64,000 bases of DNA from NCBI GenBank assembly GCA_022559985.1, contig JAFJTR010000046.1, forward strand, positions 1 to 64,000, given 5' to 3'. The position numbers were made by a program, and so were the translations under genes. This document shows, one piece after another, positions 10,445 through 22,325 of this stretch. Each line of letters opens with the position of its first letter. Position 1 is the stretch's first letter. The notes beneath the pieces were generated by a model. That model made no database searches. It was not told the origin of the DNA and was given only the letters and a program-made list of their open reading frames with translations. The DNA comes from Parastagonospora avenae f. sp. tritici 18332-5 (lineage: Eukaryota; Ascomycota; Dothideomycetes; Pleosporales; Phaeosphaeriaceae).

Positions 10445-12631
10445 ATGGCCGCGATGCTCCGCTTCCTGGCCCTCGCTGCGACCGCATCTGCTATCTCCAT
10501 CGCTGAAATCAACGGACCCAAGTTCCTCTCCCCATTCAATGGCCAGATTGTTGCCAACGTCTCCGGCATTGTAATTGCCAAAGGCCCCGATGGCCTCTGG
10601 TTGCGAAGCACGTCTCCCGATCGCGACGAACGGACTTCCGAGTCTGTCTATGTTTTCGGTCGCACGTTCGGTACAAATTTGACAGTGGGCGACAGCATCA
10701 TCATCGGTGGCCGCGTTACCGAATTCCGGACTAACAAGGACTACCTGTACCTGACTGAGATAGACCGACCAACACTCGCGCGCAAGGTTAGCAGTGGAAA
10801 CAAGGTGGCAGCTCTTGTTATCGGGAAAGACACACGGGATCCACCTACACAGCAGTACAGCAGTCTTGATGGCGGCGATGTCTTCGCGGTGCCTAATAAC
10901 AAGACACTTGTCAGTGTTGCGAACCCGGCTCTCGAGCCACGCAAATATGGCCTAGATTTCTGGGAGAGCCTGAGCGGCGAACTCGTCACAGTCAAGAAGC
11001 CCATTGCGTTGACAAAGCCGTCACAATTCGGTGACACTTGGATTGCTGGAAACTGGAAACTCACCGGCAAGAATGAACGCAATGGGCTCACCATGACGGA
11101 CAGGGACGCAAATCCGGAAGCAATCATCATCGGCACGCCTCTGGATGGTACGAAGAATCCGACTGGCACCAAGATGGGAGATGAAATTGAAGAGATTACC
11201 GGCGTTGTCACGTATGCTTTTGGTTTCTATCGCATACTACCAACCACGGCCATTAAGATTGTCAAATCGCAAAAGCCTGCTTTACCCAAACCTACTAAGC
11301 TTGAATCAAAGGGCAGGTGCGAGGGCATCACAATTGGGGCGTACAACGTTGAAAATTTGGCGGCAAACTCGTCACATCATCCATTCCTAGCGGATCACGT
11401 TGTCAACTACATGAGGTCGCCTGATCTCATCTTCATCCAGGAGGTGCAGGATGACAACGGTCCTACAAACGACGCAGGTGAGTGCTTCCAGATAGTAATG
11501 ACGGCATCGGCACGGCATGGATGCGAGGGAGTTGTGTGACCAAGATGGCGATGACGCGCATTAGTACATGCCTGTACCTGTGATGTTGGAAGCCACCCGA
11601 ACGTGCTGACCCCTTGCAGTTGTATCGGCGAACCTGACTCTGAGCACTCTCTCGGCTGCCATCCGCGCTGCAGGTGGACCGCAATACTCTTTCACTGATG
11701 TTGTCCCCGTTGACGACCAAGACGGTGGTCAACCCGGCGGAAACATCCGCACTGCATACCTGTACAAACCTTCGCTCATCAGATTGTACAAGCCCAATCC
11801 AGGCGGATCTCTAGACGCAAATGAAGTTTTGGACGGCCCCACCCTGAAGTACAATCCGGGCCGCATCGATCCTGCCAACGAAGCGTGGACCGCGAGTCGC
11901 AAGCCCCTTGTTGCGCAGTGGGAGGTCATAAGCAGCAAGAGCTCTGACAAGAAGGAAGACAAATTCTTCACAGTGAATGTCCATTTCGGATCCAAGGGTG
12001 GTAGCAGTAGTCTCCATGGCGACGCACGACCACCTGTGAATGGAGGCGTACAGGGCCGCATCGACCAAAGCGTGATCACGGCCAATTTCGTCAAGGTACG
12101 TTCCTCCCCAGAAGTGGATGCGAGCAAGTGTCGGCTGGATCGGGTGGGAGGCCGCGCACAATTTTGTAGACGTGGTACAAGGAAGACCAAGTGGCCACAA
12201 ACACCGCGTTTGTGTCAAGGTCTGAAACATGGAGCGCGTAGCTGACTTATGTGACGTGTAGAACATACTGTCAAAGGACAAAGACGCACGCGTCATTACG
12301 GCTGGCGACTTTAACGAGGTATGTAACTTTTGGAAGAGTGCATGTACGATGCCTGTGCTGATCCGATTAGTTCACTTTCGTCGAGCCTCTGAAGCAGTAT
12401 GTTCAGATCTCAGGGCTTCGGGACGCAGATGCCGCAGACAAGATTGACGAGCTCGAGCGCTACACATATCTGTTCGACATGAATGCGCAACAACTTGACC
12501 ACATGTTTGTGTCAGACTCGGTTGCAAAGAAAATCAAGTACGAGCACATTCATGTCAATACGTGGCCGGAGTTTGCTGCGCAGGTGTCGGATCACGATCC
12601 TTCGGTAGCTCGGGTGGATGTGTGCGCATAG
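10445..12631 (+). CDS. Secreted DNase-I-fold nuclease (ExeM/NucH-like)
   Basis: This is an extracellular nuclease of the endonuclease/exonuclease/phosphatase superfamily, likely used to degrade DNA or RNA outside the cell. Four exons, 10445-11477, 11620-12095, 12262-12318 and 12371-12631, give 608 residues. The start at 10445 has an ACCATGG context and a signal peptide (MAAMLRFLALAATASA). Residues ~20-280 form a beta-rich region like the OB-type domain that precedes the catalytic domain in ExeM-type nucleases (GQIVANVSGIVIAKGPDGLW; GVVTYAFGFYRI). The catalytic domain starts at GAYNVENL and carries metal-ligand Glu333 in FIQEVQDD, GDFNE at 518-522 and the catalytic SDHD at 595-598. Introns are 142, 166 and 52 bp, the first two rather long for this region. 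Bacterial relatives are well known; the specific substrate here is inferred. Confidence 0.88.
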
Positions 12632-14424
12632 ACGGAGGCCAGAACGGTGGCGTAGTCGATAGAGAGCTGCATGTCTGGTAGCGAACAAATGCAATGACAA
12701 AAAGAAATGAGTCGGCGTCGCGCAGAGACGTGCGAAGGATTAGTGTGCATTTGAAGTGGACGGAGGTGCCGCCGTGTAATGGGGCTCAATCTTGTCGATA
12801 TTGCGGCACAGTTCGTACTGGCGTATGCTGACTGTGTTGGGGGCGATTGGCCGACGAAGGGACATGGATGAAGAAGGCCTTCGATAGCGCTCGGAGATGA
12901 CCATGCAGCGCGCATAATCGAGGCGGCTAACGTCTATCGTCAACGTCCGCTGATCGGACAGTTGCAGAGATCTGAGGGCCACGCGACCGGCACATGGCGG
13001 ATCTTGGTCGTGTTCTTGGGGCAGGCTTGGAGGGGCTTGGTCTGCGGTATCCGGGGCGGCCAGAAACCGAGTTACGACACAGGTTAGCCACGTGCGGAGA
13101 AGCAGCGAATCCGCAATCCAGGTCGACAGGTTGTCGCACATAGCTGCGGACGGCAATTTGAGTAGTACAGTGCAGCTGGCGCGAGGCAAGGGCCCTGCAG
13201 GCGCAGGGGCGCACGGAAGAAAGGAAGGGACGAGCGCCTTGAGCGGATGCAGAGGCCATGGACGGCATGCGAGCGAATTGCAATGTGGATAGGATACCTA
13301 GGAGCTCCATTTACCCGACGCGAAGAGTCTGGGCGCTGTCAGCGCGCTGGTGCAAATGAGCCGGAGAGGGCTGGCGGGAGTTGGCAACGCTGGTGGTGGA
13401 AGCGCAGTCGGCCTCGGGAGACTCCCCAGGCGGGGGCCAAGCGTCTACCCCGCGCGTGATGATAAATCCCCAGACTGCCCAGGTGGAGGGCAGCGGAGCG
13501 GACGGGAGGGATGGAAACAACTCTCCGCCGGGTACAGACTGCGACCAGGCGAAACATGACAGACTGTACGGCGCAGAGCGGTGGTGACATGGGGCGGCTC
13601 GTTGCACACAGCCGCGCAACCACAAAAGCTTGCGTGCTGCCGGTTGAAGAAGGATGCTGCACCTCTGCATGCCCATCCGCGCAGAGGGCGTTGTGCCAAG
13701 GGCTTGGGTGGCGTATTCCACGATGCGTGGATGGCCGCGAGACGCCATGCCCAGCGCTTCCATGGGCGGTGCCCCAGGCGTTCTGGAACGCAGTGCTTTC
13801 CTGAAGCACGCTCTTGGCCCGGAGCGAGAGGGGCACTTTAGGCAGAGACTGGTATGGTCGTCTGGAAGGGCCGCAGAGGCTCCGGTGAAAGGAAGGGATG
13901 GGTGGGAGAGTGGGAGGCTGAAACCCAATCTGCCATGCTACCATTGTCCTGGGGTTACAGTGCTGGCAGCCTGGGACGCCCGAGGGCGCACAAAGATGGA
14001 CGCGACGAGGGAGGAGAGGGTTCCGAGTGCAGCCAGCGCTGAACAACGTGGTACAGCAGCCAATAGAGGCCGCTATGGGCGTCGTGGGAAAATAGAACAA
14101 GCTCCGAAGGCGATGCTGCGCGCTGCACACTGCGCTGCTGGCGACAACGGGCCAAGCTCAGCAAACGGGCCCACTCTGCTTGTCTGCTTGTCCCATCCGA
14201 CCGCCCCATGGGGATTTCGGCGCGCGCTAGTCGTCCTGGCTATTTGTCTCACTCACCCTGGAGACGGGATTGGGGACGGTCCATCTCGTTTGCAGCCACA
14301 CCGACGCCGACACCTCCACCCACAGACGCGCCCGGGGTACATATAGGGACATCCGCCTGCCGTTGTTGCTGTCCCCGCGCCTGTCTTCGTCCTCGTCCAG
14401 CTCCTGTCCGCCTGTCACTGCACC
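12632..14424. other. GC-rich intergenic region with no supported gene
   Basis: About 1.8 kb between the nuclease and the transporter. The sequence from roughly 12.9 to 14.3 kb is noticeably GC-rich, so long frames stay open by chance on both strands (up to ~260 codons). None shows domains, conserved motifs or consistent splice sites. It probably contains a long promoter or 5' leader of the transporter. Confidence 0.5.
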
Positions 14425-16154
14425 ATGGCTGCTAACCACGACCACTCTGGCCTGGAAGCTGTCCAGCCCCAGGGTCACCTGACCCCCAACGAGAAGGCCA
14501 CCGTCATGGCCAGCGACGTTTCCAGCTCGCAGATCAGCTCGCCCGGCGACTACGACGGCGACCTGCCCGATCCTGATGTTGGCAAGACTGATGCAGAGCG
14601 CGCACAGCTGGTATGTTCTTGCATCCTGCGTACATGGTACTGTTGTCAACCTCATCTGACCCAACCCCGCACAGGACAAGGCCCTTGTCAGGAAAATGGA
14701 TTTGTGGTTGATCCCCTGGCTGTCGCTGCTCTATCTCTTGTCCTTCCTCGACCGCACCAACATTGGCAATGCCCGTGTTGCCAACATGGAGAAGTCGCTC
14801 CACATGAAGGGCACCGACTACAATGTCGCACTGACCATCTTCTTCATCTCCTACGCCGGATTTGAGCCGCTCACCAACATCGCCATCAAGCGCTGGTCTC
14901 CTCGTGTCTTCTTCACAGGCATCATCCTCGTGTGGGGCGCCATCATGACCCTCATGGGTGTGGTCCACAACAAGGCCGGCTTGTACGCCTGCCGCTTCTT
15001 CCTTGGTATCGCCGAAGCCGGTCTCTTCCCTGGCGTCAATTACTACCTCTCGTAAGCACCCTTGCGCCACCTTCTCCACCCCGCGCTAACCAAGTTGCAG
15101 CTGCTGGTACAAGCGTCAGGAACTGGGATTCCGCGCAGCACTTTTCTTCTCTGCAGCCGCGCTGGCTGGTTCGTTCGGTGGTCTTTTAGCCGCCGCTATT
15201 ACCCAGATGGACGGCACTGCTGGCTACGAAGGGTGAGTCCAATTTTTCGCCCGCTCTCTTTGCTCACCAACTGACGATTTTAAAAGATGGCGATGGATCT
15301 TCATCATTGAGGGTCTGATGACCGTCTTCGTCGGTGTTTTCTGCTGGTGGATGGTTTTCGACTTCCCCGATACTGCCACCTTCTTGACTCCCGAAGAGAA
15401 GCTCCGAGCTATGCGCCGTCTCCGTGCCGATGGCCAAGCCCGCGCAACTGTTGGCAAGATTGATCGCAGGCACGTCAACGCTGCCTTGACCGACTGGAAG
15501 ACTTGGGGTTACGCCGTGTGCTACATGGGATGCCTGTGTCCCCTGTACTGCTTCTCGCTCTTCCTCCCCACCATTCTGCTTGCCATGGGCTACAAAGGCA
15601 CCCAAGCCCAGCTCTTGTCCGTTCCTCCCTACGCCGTGGCTGCCACCATGACAGTCATCATTGGCTGGATCGCCGATAGGACTAAGTGGCGTGGCTACTG
15701 CAACATGGTCATCTCCTTCATTGGATGTATTGGTTTCGCCATGTTGCTGGCCACCGACAACCCACACGTGCAGTACGCCGGTACTTTCCTCGGTGCCATG
15801 GGTATCTACCCGACTGTCTCCAACACTTTGACTTGGGCGTCCAACAACGTCGAGGGTTCGCTGAAGCGAGGTGTCATGGTCGGCGTGGTCGTTGGCTGGG
15901 GTAACATGAACGGTGTCGTGTCGTCCAACATCTACATGACCAAGGAGAAGCCCCGCTACTACACTGGCCACGGCATTGTCCTTGCATACATGTTCCTCTT
16001 CCTCTTCGGTGGAACCGTCTTCATGCACTTCATGCTCAAGCGCGAGAACAGCCTGAGGAAGTCCGGCGCGCGCGATGATCTGCTGCAAGGCAAGACTGAA
16101 TCTGAAGTCGAGGTCCTTGGAGATAAGAGGCCCGATTTCATCTACGTCACTTAA
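14425..16154 (+). CDS. MFS anion:cation symporter (Dal5/allantoate permease type)
   Basis: This is a plasma-membrane transporter for a small organic anion; relatives move allantoate, nicotinate, pantothenate, biotin precursors or dipeptides. Exons are 14425-14610, 14675-15051, 15101-15232 and 15287-16154, with introns of 64, 49 and 54 bp, giving 520 residues. After a ~60-residue polar N-terminus comes the first helix with LSFLDRTNIGNARV, the hallmark of the ACS family. It is followed by FFLGIAEAGLFPGVNYYLS in helix 4 and CWYKRQELGFRAA in the next loop. Around twelve hydrophobic segments are visible, with a large central loop and a polar tail ending RPDFIYVT. The donors are GTATGT, GTAAGC and GTGAGT. 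Substrate cannot be read from sequence, and the neighbours give no clear hint. Confidence 0.9.
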
Positions 16155-17819
16155 GTGCCGTTCATTTTGTGCGCATTGGCTCTTTGCTTGCTTTGAATCC
16201 CAAGATATTAGAGGACTAGAAAAGGCTTGATCTATTGCAATGTTAGCAACTAATCGAGATTGGGAAAAACTTTTCATAGACGCTCATTGAAGCATCCACA
16301 AACCCCTGAAATTTCTCACCTTGAACCCTCTACTTCTCCTGGTTGTGATACTAGTCGAAATGTTCTTCGACGTGTCGTTTGATTTGTGTTTGGAGACTTG
16401 GACCTCGGGGGGGCTGCGTGCCAATGATTAGCCGCACGTCATCCGCCCACCCGACTTGCCGATTACCCGTTTTCGAAACACAATACACGTTGCGTAAGGC
16501 TCCCAACACTGTAGTTATGTTCTCTGACTTCTGAGCTCATCGCTGCATCAAAGAGTACCTAGCGGACAGGTCATCGGAGTGTTGCGTGAAATCAAATTGT
16601 AGAAGGGTGCGCACGGCTTCGGCAGCCACGAGGGGTGGAAGCCCTGCGAGAGGATGCGGATGTAAAAGCCAAAACATAAGCGTCTTCGAGGCAACAAGAA
16701 TCAGTCTTTGTACAGAAGGGCAAGCGATCAAACACACCATGATTCGGGACAGGACTCAAGATGGTAAGCAAGGAAGGCACGTTGAACACGAGCTGCGAGC
16801 ATACCTAGGTAGGCAAAATTTGCACACCATTCGACCTTCCAACCTAGCTCCGCATTGTCGATAGTCCATGGAGAGTAGGAGCAGTGGATGTGACCGTCGT
16901 TGGTTCGAGAGGTGTTTACGTATGGTCTTCGTAGCGTGCAGCACCTCAGGGCGAAGCAACTCCGCCGCGAACCTGACACCAATGGCCCCCATAAGCATCC
17001 ACGTAAGACGCAGCTCTTTCTTCAGTGCCTAGGCGTGCCTTCACAGACTAATTTTGGTTTGAATCCATGCTCTTGACCATGCAAATGCTAAGTGGTCTCC
17101 AATGCTTTCGCCATACATGTAAGTAGGATGTCGTGTCGTCCTTTCGTACGAAAAATTTTCTCATCGAAAGGAGCAGCCAGTCTTGATCGTGGAGCCGCTG
17201 GGGAAAGTCTAGGAATAGGCAGTTCAGTTACGAGCCGGGCGCTGCGGGTGACGACTCGTACATATACCTGCCCCCAACCTCCACACTCTCCATGTCAAGA
17301 AGGGAGGAAAGCTTATTTTGAATTACCTCGAACGATATGCATGTGATGGGCCAGCATCTTCGTGCGCCAAGTAAAGCTCGTGGCGCGGCGGAAGCAGGTC
17401 CGCTTGGCCATCAAGTTACCGTAGGCTAGACATGTGATGCGCGTGGCAGATTCAGCTGCAAAGGGTATACCTAATATACTTGAACTTCAGGTAATAGATT
17501 GAACGATGGAGAACTTCACACGAGAAGTGGTGTAACGCCATCACTGGAGCCGAAAGTTCCAATTTTACTACCATGATACCAAGATGCGCTGTGATGGGAG
17601 ATGCTAAGATTGAAATGGCGGTTTATTTGCCGACGTCGCATAGCACATCGAGCATGTACTCATCCCACTTGACTCCTCAGATAGCTCCTATCATGTTCAG
17701 TAATGCCAAAAATACCGAGCGAGAAACAGATCCTTCCGCCGCTCTATCCGGTTCCAAGCTTGTCCGCTGCCTCTCCAAGAGGTCACAAGCCGGCGTAGCC
17801 TTCCGTTCATCCTTAGCCC
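16155..17819. other. Intergenic, convergent genes, nothing recognised
   Basis: About 1.7 kb between the 3' ends of the transporter (plus) and the SNF2 gene (minus). A gene-sized space, but no frame longer than ~100 codons and none conserved. Confidence 0.5.
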
Positions 17820-20800
17820 TTAGCGGAAAAGACTTCTCAGCTCCTCTAAACGCTGCTTTGTCTGCTCCTCCTTGCTGAGACGCTGCCTAGCAAGTGTGAG
17901 GTCGGCCAGTTTCTTCTTCTTTTGCTGCAGCTCGACCATCTTCTCTTCGAAGCTGTTGTCCATGATGAACCGCTTGATCATGACTTCCCTGTCTTGGCCC
18001 AAACGATGCACTCGATCAACCGCCTGGGCTTCCGCTGCGGGATTGAATTGCGGCTCCATCATGAAGACTTTGTTGGCGGTGGTCAAGTTGAGACCCAGAC
18101 CGCCCGCGCCAATGGACACGAGCATGACAGTGATGGTAGGGTCCTCGCGGAAGACGCGCATAGACTCGTCTCGGTTTTGACGAGACATGCGGCCATCGAG
18201 ACGGCAGTAGCGGTGTTGATGGTCCTTGAGCGCAAGTTCGATGAGATCGAGATGTGTGGTCCAGCAGGAGAAAACGACACTGCTGATGATTAGATGATAT
18301 TCACACGCTATGTTACCTCGTAGAAAAGCGTTGGGAGTGCATTGAGAAACTTACCTCTTAATCGGTCGCTCATTCGGGTGTGCGATACTCCATGCCCTAT
18401 GTTCTTCCAAGTCGTTGAGAAGGGCACGTGTCTTTGTGTGAGGGCCGTTATAGCTGCCAATCTTCTTCGCCAGTTTAGGATCACTGCGGATGCGCTCACG
18501 CTCATCCTGGAAGTTGCGAAAGTCGCTCCGCTTGAGCTCGAATGTCGTCGGGTTGTTTCGGTCTTCGCAAATCTGGCATTGGATGCGACCGTCGGCCATC
18601 AGAGTCTCTGCCCACTGCTGCTTCAGCTTTTTCAGGTGCTTCGGGCATACAATGTGATAGCAGGTAGTCATGAACCCAATGGTGTCAGAGATGTCACCGT
18701 CCTCATCCTCGTCGTCACTGTCGACCGCCAGAATCGAGTGCTTTGTACCAGGGCCCTGTCCACAGAAGACGCATTCGTCGTTGTCTGTCTGATTGAGAAG
18801 ATCGAGCATGTCGTAAGCTTGCGAACGCGTCAGGGCTGGTGCTTCTCCCTCATCTTCTCCTATCTCCATGGGGTTGTCGTACGTCATGCCATCCGTCGTC
18901 TTAAGAGCATCATCGCTTAGGAGGTCACGGCCATGTGCGCAAATCAGTCGCATGTTGAGAATTGCCGTCAAAATTCGAGCATATGTGTTCCCGCCCATCT
19001 TGTCGCCAGAGGTGGCGATATTGACCTTACGTTGAGTATCCTTTTCGAACCAGTCATGGAGTTGACGCTCTTCCTTTGAGAATTCCAACTTGACAATTAT
19101 GTCGTTGCGTTTGGGAACCTCATCTTTAATGATCTCCTTGGTGCGCCGCATGGTAACTGTACTGACAAGCAATTGTAGCTTGGGCACAACATCGGGATCG
19201 GCGTTCTTGAAGGGATGCACGACATACTGATTGAAGCCTTGCTGAGTGTTGAAAGGGCTTAACTTGATGAAGTTGAACAGCGCGCCAAGATCTTCAAGTC
19301 GATTTTGTACGGGTGTTCCAGTCACGGCCCACCGGCGCTGCCCAAACAGCACGCAGGTAGCTCGTGACTGCGCTGTAGGGTTGCGAATGGTGTGAGCTTC
19401 ATCAAGCACAATACGAAACCAGTTGATGTACGGTAGAGGTCGCTTCCGATCGTTGATGTCCTTCTGAATGATGTGATAGGTCGTAACAACGATGTCGTAC
19501 TTCGCAAGATCTTTCGAATTCATGTTAAAACGCTCAGATCCATGATAGCGTGTCCACTTCAGCCCGCTTCCGGCAGGGAAATGCTCCTTCATCTGCTCTT
19601 TCCAGTTGGTCATAGTACTGAGCGGACAGACAAGGAGCGTCGCTTTGCTATTAACAAGAGGTTGGATCATCTTGGACTGCGGGGGCACTGGAGGCGGCTT
19701 CTTGGTGGCAAACTCATTCGCAGCCTTGATGGAGTCGTCATCGGCAACCAGCGACAATATGCTTAGCGTCTTACCCAGCCCCATTTCGTCGGCGAGAATG
19801 CCGCCGCGGCAAGCTTGGGGCTTCACATCAAGCTCCTCACCGGTGATGACGTGACGGTAGAACTTGCGACCATTGTCGCGCTGCTTCGGCGCCCAAAGAG
19901 TGTCGTTGCGCTGGTCGTGCTCTTCCGCGCTATGGTCCTGCTCCTTGTCCCACATGAAATAGAGGGCTTGCTTTTGATGCGGATACAGCTCTGTCTTGAT
20001 GTGACCAGACGGCTCTCGCGTAGGTACTTCGTCGGATTTACTGACAACCGTGTCGAAAACGTCGGCAACGTCGGCTCGGATCTCATCGACACTTCTCAAG
20101 ACATAGTTACTGCCGGGTGCTCCAGGTGTTGGTCCTTGCTGGGTGAACTGATCGGTCTGAAAGCTAGGGTCTATCGCTTGGATCCGTGTAAGGGAGTCAC
20201 CATCTTGTGGGTTGTAGTAGTCGTAGCGCTGGAGCTCGAAGACAGGTCGTAGCAGCTGTATGTTCTTGCCCTTGAGGAACTTGCCGATATCATGGGCCCA
20301 CTTCCGCTTGCAGTACAACTGAAGCGTCATGCTGATGAGTCCCGAGAAGGCTGAGCCTGGAGGACCTTCGCCAGCTTGTTTTCGTCGAATATCGGTCCAA
20401 GCCATCCACATCAGACCATTGGCCTTTGCTCCATCTATCAATGGACACAATCCAGTTGACGACTTCATGTCGACCCTACCGAATTCTCTACCTGTGGGAT
20501 CGGTGACCATGATGTTGAGATTGTTACGATTGTTGCCAGCGCGACGGAATGAGACCTTGATTCGACCTTGCTGTCCACTGTTGCCGAGGTACTTCTTTGG
20601 GTCCGGATAAGGAACGGTGTGAGCCTGGACGTAGGTGTGCTTGACTTTGCCGACACATATGAGCTCCTCCATGTTGTCTCCAACCAACTGAACATCGTCG
20701 TCATCACCTAAGTCTGCGTCAGCCTGGTCGGTGTGCATCAGGAGTGGAGTGTTTACTCATTGTCAGGTCGATTGAAGGTCCTGTCTGCGCGGGTGCTTGA

Positions 20801-21309
20801 CCACTTGTCTTCTGCAACTCGAGACTGCTGCCACCGCTAAATCCTTGGCGATAAGCGAACTTCGTGCGGTCCTCGTCAGTCTTGACTCGCTTCGCCGGTG
20901 AAGCTGTGCGCTCCTGGACGTTGTGCAACCGCTCAACGAGGGAGATTTGGCCAGCGATGGTGGGATCAGTACGCCCGCGGTCAAGGTCGCTGCCAGATGT
21001 TGCGGGGCGCTTTGATGCGAGTGATCGCGGGTTGAGTAGAGCAGTTGGACTGAATTGTGGAGAGGGCGCGACATTGTTGTTGTTATTGTTGACGCGGTCC
21101 GCGTCACCTGGCAAATCGCCCGTTAGCTCTGCGTTTCCCATTGCATCGAAAGCAACACCGGGCACAAAATCGAGGTCCATATTGCCGCCGATCTCGGCGA
21201 GGAGGCTGGATCGAGCATCTGCCTGCTCGTAGAGAACCGCAGCCGAGTTGATCGATGGTTCTGCTAGCGGGCTGTCGACCATGTTGACTTCGGGAACGAA
21301 GGCTTCCAT
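17820..21309 (-). CDS. SNF2-family RING helicase-like ATPase (Rad5/HLTF group)
   Basis: This is a nuclear DNA-dependent ATPase with a RING finger inserted in the helicase core, as in Rad5, Rad16 and HLTF. Such proteins remodel chromatin or act as ubiquitin ligases in DNA damage tolerance. Exons are 21309-20757, about 20707-18355 and 18279-17820, giving about 1121 residues. The first acceptor is ambiguous: 20707 or 20713 both keep frame. The N-terminus (~185 residues) is disordered with an Asn run. Around residue 500 lies GGILADEMGLGKT (Walker A), then VLDEAHTIRN (Walker B) and WAVTGTPVQNRL. The RING is split by an acidic insert: CVFCGQG, CYHIVCPKHL, CQICED. Helicase C follows with FSCWTTHLDLIE, SIGAGGLGLNLT and DRVHRLGQ. 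The start was chosen as the first ATG after which the frame is conserved. Group membership is firm, orthology to Rad5 itself is not. Confidence 0.9.
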
Positions 21310-22325
21310 GGTGTGCGAAAAGTAGCAATGATGTAGACGAAACTGGTCCTTCCTTCTTGGAGAAAGTAGAGTGGAGGAGAGTTGGGCAAAAAAGGGAAGA
21401 ATATGTACCTCTTTTACGTGCCCCTCGGGGGTCAAGTAATAGCGCTGGATTCATGCCGCAAGAATTGCAGACGTGAATATCGCAGGTGAGAGACGCTCGT
21501 CGAACTTCGGAACACGTGCGCGGTCAATCACCTTCTAGATATTCTTACAACACGTCAACGTTGGACTAGACGACTTATCGCATTGGGTGTCGAGCGCCAA
21601 GCGATAGTACTGCTCGTCGCCACACCTGCAGGCCCTGTGGGCAGCCTGCGAATACGTGCTATCTTTGAACAACTGACTCTTGCTGTAGTGCTCCGCTGGG
21701 AACTTCCGGACTAGTGATGTCAATTGCGGGTAGAGAGCCCTGTCCGGCGCGTGACAGCGCGTTCACCAGGTTTTTAGCAGGTATCGGGTGGTCGTGTAAG
21801 TGAAGGTAGGCGTCGAATCTCGCGACGTAAGGGACCGTCTGCACCGCAGAACAACATGTGCGCTTTGGAGGAACGAGAGGAGAAGTTGAGAGCGCGATGC
21901 GCGTTGGATGAGATGGCGTTGCTGCCTTTCATGCTCGTGGTAGTCCTGGTCAAAGTTGCTAGTGGGGTCATCTGACACTACAAAGCTTCCGCGCGGCAAA
22001 TGTTCAAGGTGTTCGGGACGCATGAAGAGACGCAAGAAGGCGCGCAAGCAAGGTCTATAGCAGATGACCAGCTTGCGCTTTTGTGCTACAAAGTCCTCTG
22101 TAAAGGTCGGCAGCATTGCTCCCAACTCTGTCGTGTTCTTATCTTCGATGCTACATAAGTGTTGTGGTGTTACACCAGATCCAAGATGATGCGCCGCATG
22201 CAACCCAGCCAACGGCAATGCAAATCGCTTAAAACGCCTCCAATGCAAGTCGTCCCTTGAGCCATCCCGCGTACGACGATAACAGAACACATGATGCACA
22301 ATAACGGCAACAGATCCCTCGCCAA
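21310..22325. other. Intergenic; SNF2 promoter and 3' end of PI4-kinase gene
   Basis: About 1 kb between two minus-strand genes. The minus strand has a 190-codon open frame (22335-21763) that overlaps the end of the kinase gene. It has no recognisable domain and most likely reflects the kinase 3' UTR. Confidence 0.45.

Noticed and set aside
13339..14130. 263-codon minus-strand frame (and a 230-codon plus-strand frame at 13654-14346)
   Set aside because: They overlap each other in GC-rich DNA and have no domain, signal peptide or conserved motif. Long frames on both strands at once point to composition.
20724..20756. 33-bp first intron in the SNF2 gene ending at GACCAG
   Set aside because: Out of phase and too short; acceptors at 20714 or 20708 keep the frame.
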